From contig BFEA01000167.1 in assembly GCA_003427395.1 (NCBI GenBank), forward strand, positions 2,270,118 through 2,312,890: a DNA stretch of 42,773 bases, given 5' to 3'. How positions within the stretch are numbered: position 1 is the first letter of the stretch; every line of letters starts with the position of its first letter. Positions 28,048-37,073 of this stretch are shown here, piece after piece. The stretch comes from Chara braunii. Lineage: Eukaryota > Streptophyta > Charophyceae > Charales > Characeae. The position numbers and the translations under genes were made by a program. The notes beneath the pieces were generated by a model that had not been told where the DNA came from, did not search any database, and worked only from the letters and a program-made list of their open reading frames with translations.

Positions 28048-30439
28048 ATGAGTGATGCAATCAGTAGTGAGGAGGACTTGTTAGTGGATGACCTTAGGAT
28101 CACTTGAAGAACTGCTCTCAGTCGACCCTCGACTTTCCTAGAGTTAGGTCCAAGAGACGAGAGAAGATTGCGGAGAGAGGCTAGGGAGAACAACGGCAAG
28201 AAGGGTGAGGGTGGCTGAGGCCAGCGCCAGGTCTAGAACTACAGCTAGTACCGGTACGACCATGGCTACGTCCTCTACCATGTCGCAGGCTTCTTCACAG
28301 GCCACTTCGTCAGGAGTCAGTCAGAGTGGTTCTCAGGCATCCATTAGCCAGAGTGCTGGCTAGTCAACCAGCAGACTCAACTCACGCTGGAGAATTATGA
28401 AATCCTCCAAGCAGAAGAACTTCAGGATGAACTACAACGGCAATTGGATGAGGCAGCAGAGAGAAGAAGAAGAGCTATAATGAGGAAAGCTAGACTAGGT
28501 AGAAGATTGCAGGAACTAGGCAAGCCAGAAGCACTAGATGAGTCCGCACTTGATCCTACTATGCGAGCACTGCGAAATTCGTTCCTGTGTGTGGCGGAGA
28601 CGCATGTAGTTCAGCAGGTGTTGGCTGAACTAGTGGTAGGCCAGAAACGAATTTTGGCTGCACTACAGGCTCCTCGTCCAGTGATGAGTTTGTTGTAGCT
28701 CCCCCTTCAAGTGCGGGTCCTTCAATGACGTCGTCGCCGGTTGGGCCCTCATTCTCACCTATGTTTGGCATGCCCCCTCCAAGTAGTTATGTGGCGACTA
28801 GTGGTCCGGTCCTTAGAGTCTCTGTCGTACCATCGACGACAGTGGTTACTACAGTCCCACTATCAAACCAGACCCAGGTTAGTGTGCAGCAACCTGTTTC
28901 GGTGGCTATGCAGCCACTGCAGCAATCTCCTGGGCTAATGCAGCCTATGCAATGGATGCCCAAAATACCCTTGTTGAGTCCTAAACCCTTCTCTGGCGAC
29001 AGGAAGAAGGATGAGGACTTGGATACCTGGGTGAGGACGGTGCCTACGTATGTGAGGCACAAGCTTACCACGCTGGAGCAAGAAGTTGTAGTGGCTGCCT
29101 CCTTTCTAGAGGGGTCAGCAGCCCGCTGGTTGAATGTCCTAGTGCAGCAACAGAGCTACGGTCATAACTTCGATGCTTAGGCCCCGGCCCAGACATTGGA
29201 GGAATTTGTACGGTCCGTGTATAACAGGTGGCATGACCCTCAAGGGGCTCAAAAGGCCACAAATGCAATCAACAGTCTTTGTGCCAGAAGGTACAAGAAT
29301 GTTCATGAGCTCACGGACACCGTAGAACGTCTGCTCGTAGTACCTGATGTGTGCTATGACCAGCAGGTACTCCTCACGGATTACCTTAGATGTCTGCCTT
29401 CAGAGGTTAGGACAAAGCTGGTAGATGAGGCCTATGTCGAACAACACAACTTCGCTTCTTTCAGCAAGAAGGCCTTAGACATAGAGGCAAAGTTGGGTTT
29501 CGCGCATCAGAGTTAGGGAGATGGTAGGAAGAAGAGACTCCCCCTGTTACGGACTCTGCCAAGGCTCGATCCCTGGTCTATCTTTTTGCTGTTTCGGCTG
29601 CATCCCATTTTCGGCCTGGCACCCTTTTTCTAAACCCCTCCTTTGGTACCGTAGGATTTTGGACAACTGGCGCCATGCTGCAATTCGGGCGCCACTTTCA
29701 AATACCTCATTTTTCAGTTCTGCCCTCGAGGCCTTTGCAGAAATGCCCCTGGTACCGTACGTGTCACCGGTACTTATACCGGCTCCCCGTACGGTACGGG
29801 GACCAGTCTCGTACCAGTTTTCTGCTGCTGTACTCGTACTGTGTGACTTGCTGTTTCGGCATTCGGAATCCAAGACTTCGACTTTGTGCCTTGCCACTGT
29901 GTCTGCGTCCGACCCTCAGTCNTGTCGAGTGAGTGAGTGTGTGTGTGTGCTCTCAGTCTCTCCCTCTCTCTCTCCTCTCTCTCGGCTCTCCCTCAGCCTT
30001 ACGCCCGTCACACCCCCAGGACTGGAAGAAGAAAGGGCAATTAATGTTCGTCGACCACGATGGTCAGGCGACAAAAATTGACGACTTCCCAAACCTTGGG
30101 GAGGAGACAGAGCACGATGGGGCCAGCGAGACTTCGGATGGGGGAGTCGTGGCACCCATCAAGGAAAAGGCTAGGGGGACCGGGAAGAAGAAGGTAGGCC
30201 GGTCTACGGGTCAAAGTTAGAGACTCGGTTGGGTGAAACTCGGTTTAGAGTATGCGGTGTGGAGGGACCGAGTTGCTAGGGGTACGTGTATGAACTGTGG
30301 CAACTATGGCCACATGTCCAGAACGTGCCGAGGTAAGAAAGTCCTAACGAGGGTAGACTCTCCAACGGCGGTGGGACTATCTTCGAACCCTGGCGGTGCT
30401 TCTACGAGCACTTCGCAGGGAAACACCTCGGGTCAGTAG
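28048..30439 (+). pseudogene. Family A copy 1 gag, broken
   Basis: The ATG at 28048 begins MSDAISSEEDLLVDDL, matching the minus copy's MSDASTSEEELLVDDH. A TGA at 28105-28107 follows (the other copy has CGC). Further pieces are a coiled-coil-like block QRQLDEAAERRRRAIMRKAR (~28439-28500), frameshifts before 28725, and PMQWMPKIPLLSPKPFSGDRK. Then comes the capsid domain (TWVRTVPTYVRHKL, ASFLEGSAARWLN, FVRSVYNRWHDPQGAQ, LTDYLRCLPSEVRTKLVDEAY), with a TAG at 29178-29180 where the other copy has TGG. A nested element occupies 29545-30012. The end has DWKKKGQLMFVDHDGQ, a CCHC knuckle CMNCGNYGHMSRTC (~30290-30331) and the gag stop at 30437-30439. Gag forms the particle and binds RNA. Confidence 0.92.
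29545..30012. mobile_element. Nested solo-LTR-like element, copy 2 (family S)
   Basis: 468 bp from TGTTACGGAC to GCCCGTCACA (TG...CA), flanked by CCCCC on both sides (29540-29544, 30013-30017). The minus-strand family A copy has the uninterrupted site (AGAGACTGCCCCAAGACTGG in sense), so this is a clean insertion with a 5-bp target duplication, as made by LTR-element integrases. It is homologous in inverted orientation to 17247-17750. Inside is a 10-bp perfect inverted repeat GTACCGTACG/CGTACGGTAC (29752-29761, 29788-29797) absent from the other copy, and one N at 29922. Confidence 0.9.
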
Positions 30440-30459
30440 GAGTTTTAGCTGCTCTTACT
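30418..30459 (+). promoter_or_regulatory. Predicted -1 ribosomal frameshift signal at gag/pol
   Basis: In the gag frame the sequence is CAG GGA AAC ACC TCG GGT CAG TAG. The heptamer G GGA AAC (30418-30424) fits X XXY YYZ, a known efficient -1 slippery sequence in retroviruses. Ten bases later AGTAGGAG (30435-30442) pairs with CTCTTACT (30452-30459) over 8 bp with one G-U, enclosing the gag stop. The pol reading frame is the -1 frame from here, best seen in the minus copy. Prediction only. Confidence 0.72.
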
Positions 30460-31277
30460 CGCGGTGAAGTGGTAACGTTGCCTTCCCCACCTCAGGCGTT
30501 GGTCAGGGCTAGTGACCCACGTATCACCCCGCAGACACATTCAGAGCCACCAATGCTCTGTTCGAGAGATGTGCCTGAGGCCCTAGAAGAGTTGAGTGGT
30601 CAGGGAAGGACCCCAGAGACTCTTGGGCGATGATCAGTAGAGGTCCAAAGGGTGAACATTTCGTGGTAGAGGTTGATGTAGGTGGCCGCAAAGTTGGCGT
30701 CTTCGCAGACATAGGCTCTACACGAAACTTCATCAGTCGTGCTTGTGTGGATAAAATGCGCTTAGGGGAACAAGTGCAGCGACTTAGCAGAATTGTAGCT
30801 TCTACGCTAGCCAACAAGCACCAGATGGTTGTTAAAGACTATGTCAAGGACGTAGTCTGTTGCTTCTCTTACGGAGGAGGTATCTCCTACCTCTCCCTAC
30901 TACTCCTCCATAGCCATGGAGGTCTTCCTTCTCCGTTACCCTCCAGCTCCGCCTTTTTCAACCTCCAGCTTCACCACCCTCTCCCTCTGGACGGCGCAAC
31001 AGCATACTACCTCGAGGTTGCTCAACCTCAGTTTGATTGGGATAGAAAGGTGTTGTTACACAAGCTGCCAAATGGTAGGACCGTTAGACTGCAGAAGTTC
31101 AAAGCTAGCAGTCAAGTGGAAAACTATGGCTGCATGTGTGCCTCCTCTTTCTATAACTATTATAACCAGAATCGTGAGGAGAGCATGTATCTAGTCTTTG
31201 TCTCTGAAAAAGGGGAGGCCATTAAAACACCCCCAGAGATAGAATCAGTCGTCGCGCAATATTCCGACCTTTTTTAG
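30440..31277 (+). pseudogene. Family A copy 1 protease and linker
   Basis: The open frame from 30630 reads KGEHFVVEVDVGGRKVGVFADIGSTRNFISR, a retropepsin start with DIGST at the active site. It continues KDYVKDVVCCFSYGGG. Bases ~30881-31000 then replace what in the other copy encodes the DMLLGMYYL end of the protease, without breaking the frame. After that come YYLEVAQPQFDWDRK and a domain ENYGCMCASSFYNYYNQNREESM of unknown role. The frame ends at TAG 31275-31277, a stop present at the same codon in the minus copy. Relative to that copy, 7 bases are missing near 30594, shifting the frame between gag and protease. Confidence 0.85.
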
Positions 31278-32190
31278 GAGCCCACAGGCGTGGTAGAAAG
31301 GGAGGTGGTCCATGTGATAGAGGTTGTCCCAGGTAGCAAGGTGCCTAGAGGACGAATCTATAGGATGTCTCCTGCGGAGTTGGATGAGCTCCGCCGCCAG
31401 CTCAAGGAGATCACAGAAAATGGATGGATTCGGCCTAGTACCTCTCCTTACGGTGCGCAAGTCTTATTTGTTCCTAAGAAGGAAGGTACACTGAGGATAT
31501 GTAATGACTATAGGGGCCTCAATGCCATCACTGTTAAAAACGCAGAGCCCCTACCCCGCATCGACGACCTACTGGATAGAGTGTAGGGATGCCAATACTT
31601 TACTAAGATAGATTTAAAGTTTGGATACCATCAAATTGCCATTAGACCAAAGGATCAACACAAAACCGTTTTTCAGACCACGCACGGTCTGTACGAGTTT
31701 GTGGTGATGCCCTTTGGCCTATGCAATGCCCCTGGGACATTCCAGCACGCCATGAATAGGATATTTCACGAGTACCTAGACAAGTTTATCGTCGTGTACC
31801 TCGACGATATTCTTATCTTTAGTAGCACTGTAGAGGAGCACGCTGAGCACTTGAAAATAGTGTTAGGTCTCCTAAGACAAGACCAGTACAAGATTAACTT
31901 GGAGGAATGCGAGTTCGGTCGCACCAAGGTCTTGTACTTGGGTCATGAAATCTCTGCGGATGGGGCCGGACGATGCTAAGGTGGCCAGCATACGTGACTG
32001 GCCCAGGCCTCAGACGATTACTGAGGTCAGATCGTTTTTGGGGATGACGGGCTACTATCGTCCGTTCGTTAAGAATTACAGTACTATAGCTTCCCCATTA
32101 ACAGATCTAACTCGACTTGACACCCCTTGGGAGTGGACTGAAGAGTGTGAGGCGGCCTTCAGGAATCTGAAGTATGCCCTGGCACTATGA
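31278..32190 (+). pseudogene. Family A copy 1 reverse transcriptase
   Basis: The blocks are [59 protein letters not shown], a TAG at 31584-31586 (CAG in the other copy), YFTKIDLKFGYHQI, LYEFVVMPFGLCNAPGTFQ, and VVYLDDILIF with intact YLDD at 31797-31808. [11 protein letters not shown] follows. A frameshift at ~31970 leads to [30 protein letters not shown] and NLKYALAL, ending at 32190, where a further shift enters the RNase H frame. Catalytic residues are preserved but the polyprotein is interrupted at least three times. It normally copies element RNA into DNA. Confidence 0.95.
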
Positions 32191-33780
32191 GGTTCTTAAA
32201 CTTCTAGATCCTGATAAGCCATTTGTAGTGACCAGAGATGCCAACCAATACGGCATAGGCGCGGTCCTTGCACAAAAGGAGGGGCCCAAGTTGAGACCTA
32301 TCGAGTACATGAGTAAGAAGATGCCACCTCAGAAACTAGCCAGGTCTACCTACGAGCGTGAGCTCTATGCCCTTTACCGAGCGCTGGTCCATTGGAGGCG
32401 CTATCTCCTTGGCAGATTTTTCTATGTAAGATCTGACCATGAGACCTTGCGCTGGATCAAGACGCAACCGGTACTCTCAGATGCACTCAAGAGATGGATA
32501 CAAGTGATAGACATGTATGACTATCAACTTGATCCTATCAAAGGAGAGTACAACAAGGTGGCGGATGCACTATCTCGATGGGCAGATTACCTGGGCGCGC
32601 TAGTAACTGAATTCGGTATATCTAGCGATTTAACTCGATTGCTGGTGGAAGCCTATCAGCAAGACTCAGTTATGTCTGAGATCATCCGTAAGTTCAAAGA
32701 GAATGATAAAGTAACTTCTGACGAATTTACGATGGTAGATGGCTTGCTATTTCTTGAAAAGGTAGGGAATAAAGGACTGTGTGTTCCCAGTAGTGAGTCT
32801 TTGCGTAGTTTATTTTTAGGGGAATGTCACGATGCAACTAGCTATTTCGGTTATAGAAAAACTTCAGCTAACTTAGTGCAGAAATTATGGTGGCCTTCTA
32901 TGATGGAAGATGCCAAGAAGTATGTTGAAACCTGTCAGGTCTGTCAATGTGACAAACCTAGAACTCACACTCCGCTTGGGCTCATCAAGCCCTTGCCGAC
33001 TCCTGAAGGTCCTGGTCAGAGTGTCTCCATGGACTTCATAAATACTCTTGTGACCAGAAGGTCTGTGAAAAGACACATCTTCATTATAGTAGACCGCTTT
33101 TCTAAGTATGCAAGATTGATCGCCATGCCTGAGACTGTTAAAACCGACTATGTCATCAGATTGTTCATGGACAACTGGGTACGAGACTTTGGTTTACCTA
33201 AGTCTATCGTCAGCGATAGGGATGTTCGCTTTACGAGCGAACTGTGGCATAACACTGTCCAACAGATGGGAACCAAACTGCAAATGACATCAGGGAATCA
33301 CCCTCAGTCAAATGGACAGGCGGAACAGATGAACAAAGTAGTGCAACATTTACTAAGGCACTACATTAAGCCAAGCCAGGATGGATGGGACGAGAAACTA
33401 CCTCTCGTCGCCAACCTGTACAACAACGCAGTACATAGCGCTACTGGCATGACTCCCAACCAACTGCATCTTGGTTGGAAGCCCCGTTCCGCCCTCGATT
33501 TCCTAATACCTGAAAAACAGGCTACTGCAGCACCCGGTAGCATAGAATTTGCTATCACATACGAACAGATGTTGCAGCAGGCTGTTGAGCACATGAGGAA
33601 CTCTCAGGATGCTATGATTGCATCTGAGAATAAACACAGACGGCCTTCTAACTTTCAAGTAGGGGAAAGGGTCTGGGTAAAGTCATCTGAACTGGGACAG
33701 GAAATGGGAATATCTAGGAAACTAATGCCACAGTATTTCGGTCCCTTGGAGGTCCTGGACATAGTGGGGGAACAGGTGGA
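32174..33780 (+). pseudogene. Family A copy 1 RNase H and integrase (long open frame)
   Basis: 606 codons are open from 32174 to 33994, the longest preserved piece in the window. RNase H (~residues 1-135) has VVTRDANQYGIGAVLAQ (TDAS changed to RDAN), YERELYALYRAL, VRSDHETL and NKVADALSR, so D-E-D-D is kept. The integrase zinc finger (~210-260) has HDATSYFGYRKT and CQVCQCDK. The core (~270-430) has GPGQSVSMDFI, IVDRFSKYARLI, FGLPKSIVSDRDVRF and NHPQSNGQAEQMNKV, a complete D-D-E triad. Then GERVWVKSSELGQ and LMPQYFGPLEVLDIVGEQ, a GPY/F-type module. A frameshift near 33780 sends the remaining ~70 codons out of frame. Confidence 0.95.
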
Positions 33781-34142
33781 TGGACCTTTCTTATGTGATT
33801 CGCGTCCCACCTCATCTTCGGACAGACCCTGTTTTTCACGCATCCAATCTGGCACCTTTCGCAGAAACTGTACAGTTTCCCTCCAGACGGTCAATGCTGC
33901 CCCCAACCATGGATGGCGAAGTGGACATCAACCAGATCGTGGAGCATTGTCTGATGCCTGTTCCTCGATCACCGGGCAGAGGCCGCCCTCCTAAGCCAAA
34001 AATGCAATACCGGGTCAGATTCATACATGATCTGGATCCCAGCGAAGATCGGTGGTTCACCAGAGAAGAACTCATGAGAACTGCACCTCAAGTCATTACA
34101 TGCTACGAAAGAGACTTCAAAGGGAAGATGCCTGCAAAGTAG
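33780..34142 (+). pseudogene. Family A copy 1 integrase C-terminus, chromodomain-like
   Basis: After the frameshift the frame has YVIRVPPHLRTDPVFHASNLAPF, then PPTMDGEVDINQIVEHCLMPVPR, a GRGRPP basic patch (AT-hook-like), KMQYRVRFIHDLDPSEDRWFTREEL, and ends at 34142. The E/D-x-I-V-E-H...YxVxF...W-F order is that of a diverged chromodomain, as in chromovirus integrases, but the aromatic cage is not clearly complete. The minus copy has the same block at 36330-36677 in frame with its upstream sequence. It would tether integration to chromatin. Confidence 0.8.
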
Positions 34143-34170
34143 AAGACTTCTCAGAGGACTATCGAAGTAC

Positions 34171-34182
34171 AGGAGGAGGGAA
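34171..34182 (+). promoter_or_regulatory. Polypurine tract
   Basis: AGGAGGAGGGAA lies directly against the 3' LTR start (TGCGAGG). It is the RNase H-resistant primer for plus-strand DNA. The minus copy has the identical tract at 36290-36302 (complement). Confidence 0.93.
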
Positions 34183-34986
34183 TGCGAGGATCTGGGTCCT
34201 TGGCAGGCCTAAGGGCCCTCTGTTGCACCTGTGCCCGCCCTAAGTGAAGGCGGGCCTAACAAATCACGAGAGGCCCTCGACTGTCAATTTCGTATTTGGG
34301 ATCCAGGCAGTTTCGTTGCGCCAATTGGTTGAGGAAAACATAGGCCGAGCAGCGAGACTTTCGACGGCCTTCCAAGCCTTTCCAAAATGATGCAGGCCCT
34401 GGACGAGAAGGGCAGCCTCATACACAGACGATTGGGAGGCCCAACTGAATGAGGCCGAGTAGCTGCAAGAGAGGCGCAACATCCTGGTGCCTACCAGAAG
34501 GGTGCAGCTGAGGGCAGCGCCATAGCCCAACCACCATTGCTGGCGGGCTTGGACTACAGTGAGGCGCAAGGGTGGTCTTCGGGTGTACAGAGGGAAAACG
34601 TGGTGTAAGACGAGGGAGAGAGAGAGAGAAGGATGATGATGATGATGATGTGAGGGCACATACCTGGTATTGGCGATGGTCTGCAAGGGCGACATCTTCA
34701 AGTACTTCGGAGGCTGCTGACGTCAACAGTTGCATTGTCAATTAGCAGGCTCGTAGTAGCTGTGTAGGGAGTAGGCTGGGCGCCAAGCGCCAAGTAGGGA
34801 GATAGGGACTGGATACAGATGTTGGTGGTGGCGAGAACAAGTTCTCATTGACATTGGTTTTCAGTGCTACGATTCTCCATTGGTGTCATATTGGTGCAAT
34901 GCTGCTTTCTGAACACTGTGATACGATTTGGCTTTCAATGTGATTGTGCAATCTGAATATTGTCATCTCGCTATTGCTCATTTACA
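34183..34986 (+). repeat. Family A copy 1 3' LTR
   Basis: Matches 26021-26820 throughout, including the GCCCGCC/GGCGGGC hairpin at 34233-34255. It stops matching after GCTCATTT: the 5' LTR continues TCCTTGCA and this one continues ACAAGGAAACA. So the last ~8 bases are changed or lost, and the end is placed between CA at 34980 and CA at 34986. Confidence 0.9.
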
Positions 34987-35269
34987 AGGAAACACGAAAA
35001 ATTCGAAAAAGGGATTAAGTAATTCGAAGATATTCCCGAATTTCAAGAATTTTCAAAAAAGAATTGATCATAAGGCCTTTTCGAATTTCAAGAAAAATTC
35101 CGAAAATGAATTATGAATTCTAAAATATACAAGAAAAGAAATTAATTAAAACTGTTTGCGAATTTTGAAAAAGGAATGTTGAGAAAGAATTAATTAATTC
35201 GAACGTATTTCCGAAAGAAAAAAAAAATGAAAAATAGTTAATTAATACTATTTTCGAATTTCAAAGAAA
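34987..35269. other. AT-rich spacer between the two family A copies
   Basis: 283 bases rich in AATTCGAA, CGAATTTCAAG and TTTCCGAAAG words, like 25725-26020. No gene. It is the loop of the large tail-to-tail inverted repeat. Confidence 0.85.
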
Positions 35270-36289
35270 TGCAAGGAAAATAAGCAAGAGCGAGATGACA
35301 ATTCCAGTTCACACCATCACATTGAAAGCCAGATAGTCACACTGTGTCCAGAGAGCAGCATTGCACCAATAATACACCAATGGAAGTTCGTAGCACTGAA
35401 AACCAATGTTCATGGAGAGCAAGCTCTCTCCCCTCAACACAAGAGTCCAGTTCCCTCACACTCACACTTGGCGCTCAGCGCCCAGCCTGCTCCTACACAG
35501 CTACTAANGACTACAAAAAGACAATGCAACTGTTGACATCAGCGGCAGCCCGAAGTACTTGAAGATGTCGCCCATGCAGACCATCGCCAATACAAGGTAA
35601 GTGCCCTCACATTATCATCCTTCACCTATCCCCTGACTACACCCACGTTTGTCCTTTGTTTCCCCCGAAGACCACCCATGCGCTTCACTGTAGTCCAACC
35701 CCACCAGCTATGGTGGCTGGGCTATGGCGCTGCCCTCAGCAGTGCCCTCCTCCTCTGCACGACCGCACATGCTGCACCTCGCCTATCAGCGCCAGCCAGC
35801 AGCCGCGAACCTTTGCTCCAGCAGCGCTGCCGCTAGCATGCGAGTGCCTGAATGAGGCTGCCTTGCAAGAACTCTTTCCTTTATGGAAAAGACCTGGCCA
35901 GCTCTCGCAACCTGGCTGGGCTGGCCCGGGCCCAGAAGCTTCCGGAAGGCCCCAGGAGGCTGCTTGGATGCAGCAGCTACTGGGCTGCTGGGCCTCGTTC
36001 GGTTGGGCGCCCAACTGTCTCTGTATGAGGCTGCGAATCACGCCCAGGGCCTGCCTTCTTTGGAAAGGTCCGGTAGGCCGTGGAAATGTCTTCGGTGCTC
36101 GGCCTGTGTTTCTTTCAACCAACTGGCGCGTCGCAACTGCCTGGACCCCAAATATGAAATTGACAGTCGAGGGCCTCTTGCAAAAAGCCAGGCCCGCCTT
36201 CACTTAGGGCGGGCACCTCCGCCTTCACTTAGGGCGGGTAAGGCTGCAGATAGGGCCCCATAGGCCTACCGAGGACCCTGATCCTCGCA
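35270..36289 (-). repeat. Family A copy 2 3' LTR, enlarged
   Basis: Reads on the minus strand from TGCGAGGATC (36289) to TTTTCCTTGCA (35270): TG...CA, 1020 bp against 808 bp in copy 1. About 200 extra bases lie near 35745-35945 and partly resemble the neighbouring LTR segment (ATGAGGCTGC...TGGAAA words), suggesting internal duplication. The CTTCACTTAGGGCGGG hairpin region is also duplicated (36188-36240). Flanking AAGAAA precedes it. The missing 5' LTR prevents a target-duplication test. N at 35508. Confidence 0.88.
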
Positions 36290-36302
36290 TTCCCTCCTCC
36301 TT
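36290..36302 (-). promoter_or_regulatory. Polypurine tract of copy 2
   Basis: On the minus strand AAGGAGGAGGGAA abuts the LTR start, the same as in copy 1. Confidence 0.92.
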
Positions 36303-36329
36303 AACTTCGTGAGTCCTCTGAGAAGTCTC

Positions 36330-37073
36330 TTATTTTGCAGGCATCTTCCCTTTCCGTTCTCTTTCATAGCCTGCAATCACTTGAGGCATTGTTCTCATGA
36401 GTTCTTCTCGTGTGAACCAGCGATCTTCCTTGGGATTGAGGTGATGTCTGAAGCTCACCCGATACTGCATTCTCGGTTTAGGAGGTCGCCCTCTGCCTGA
36501 TGGTCGAGGAACAGGCATCACTCGATGCTCGACGATCTGGTCAATATCCACTTCGCCATCCATGGTTGGGGGCAGCATTGATCTTCGAGAGGGGAACTGG
36601 TCTGTGGCAGCAAAAGGTGCCAGCTTGGATGCATGGAAAACAGGATAAGTCCGCAAGTGTGCAGGGATGCGAATCACGTATGAAGGCCCATCCGGTTGAT
36701 TCCCTACAATATCTAAGATCTCCTAGGGCCCAAAGTATTGTGGCATCAGCTTTCTTGAAATCCCTATCTCCTGACTCAGTTCAGATGACCTCACCCAGAC
36801 TCTCTCACCTACCTGAAAGTGTGAAGGCCGTCTATGTTTGTTCTCAGATGCAATCATAGCATCTTGAGACTTCTTAATGTGTTCCACTGCCTTCTCTAGC
36901 ATCTATTCATACTTGATAGCATACTCAATGCTGCCTGGGGCTGCAGTGGGTTGCCTTTCTGGTAGCAGAAAGTCAAGCGCAGTTCTGGGTTTCCAACCAA
37001 GATGTAACTGGTTGGGAGTCATACCCGTAGTACTATGCACAACATTATTGTATAGGCTGGAGACGAGAGGTAA
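36330..37073 (-). pseudogene. Copy 2 integrase C-terminus with chromodomain-like tail
   Basis: The frame 36677-36330 has IRIPAHLRTYPVFHASKLAPF, VDIDQIVEHRVMPVPRP, SGRGRPPKP and QYRVSFRHHLNPKEDRWFTREELM. Upstream, 37073-36680 carries the end of the core (PLVSSLYNNVVHSTTGMTPNQ) and GERVWVRSSELSQEIGI. Stops are at DWDE* (~37073, AAA in copy 1), in YE*MLE (~36904, CAG in copy 1) and in FGP*EILD (~36725, TTG in copy 1). Unlike copy 1 there is no frameshift between the GPY/F region and the tail, so this copy shows the natural joining of the two. Confidence 0.88.

Larger units (their letters stand above)
26021..34986 (+). mobile_element. Ty3/gypsy chromovirus-like retrotransposon, family A copy 1
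   Basis: A full-structure LTR element: 5' LTR, PBS, long leader, gag, protease, RT, RNase H, integrase with chromodomain-like tail, polypurine tract and 3' LTR. Both LTRs start TGCGAGGATCTGGGTCC. The LTRs differ by a few substitutions per hundred bases by eye, so the insertion is not recent. A 4-base TTTA precedes the 5' LTR (26017-26020) and lies at 34981-34984, a possible target duplication if the 3' LTR ends at CA 34980. Gag is interrupted by a nested solo LTR and pol has stops and frameshifts, so the copy is not autonomous. Confidence 0.95.

Noticed and set aside
28444-28698. Stand-alone small protein MDEAAERRRRAIMRKAR...
   Set aside because: It is an internal piece of family A gag, shown by alignment with copy 2. 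The ATG is an internal codon.
35656-36263. Plus-strand frames of 126-183 codons between the two family A copies
   Set aside because: They lie entirely within the copy 2 LTR (antisense) and its duplicated segment. They are treated as LTR sequence, with only the conserved donor-like site kept as a finding.
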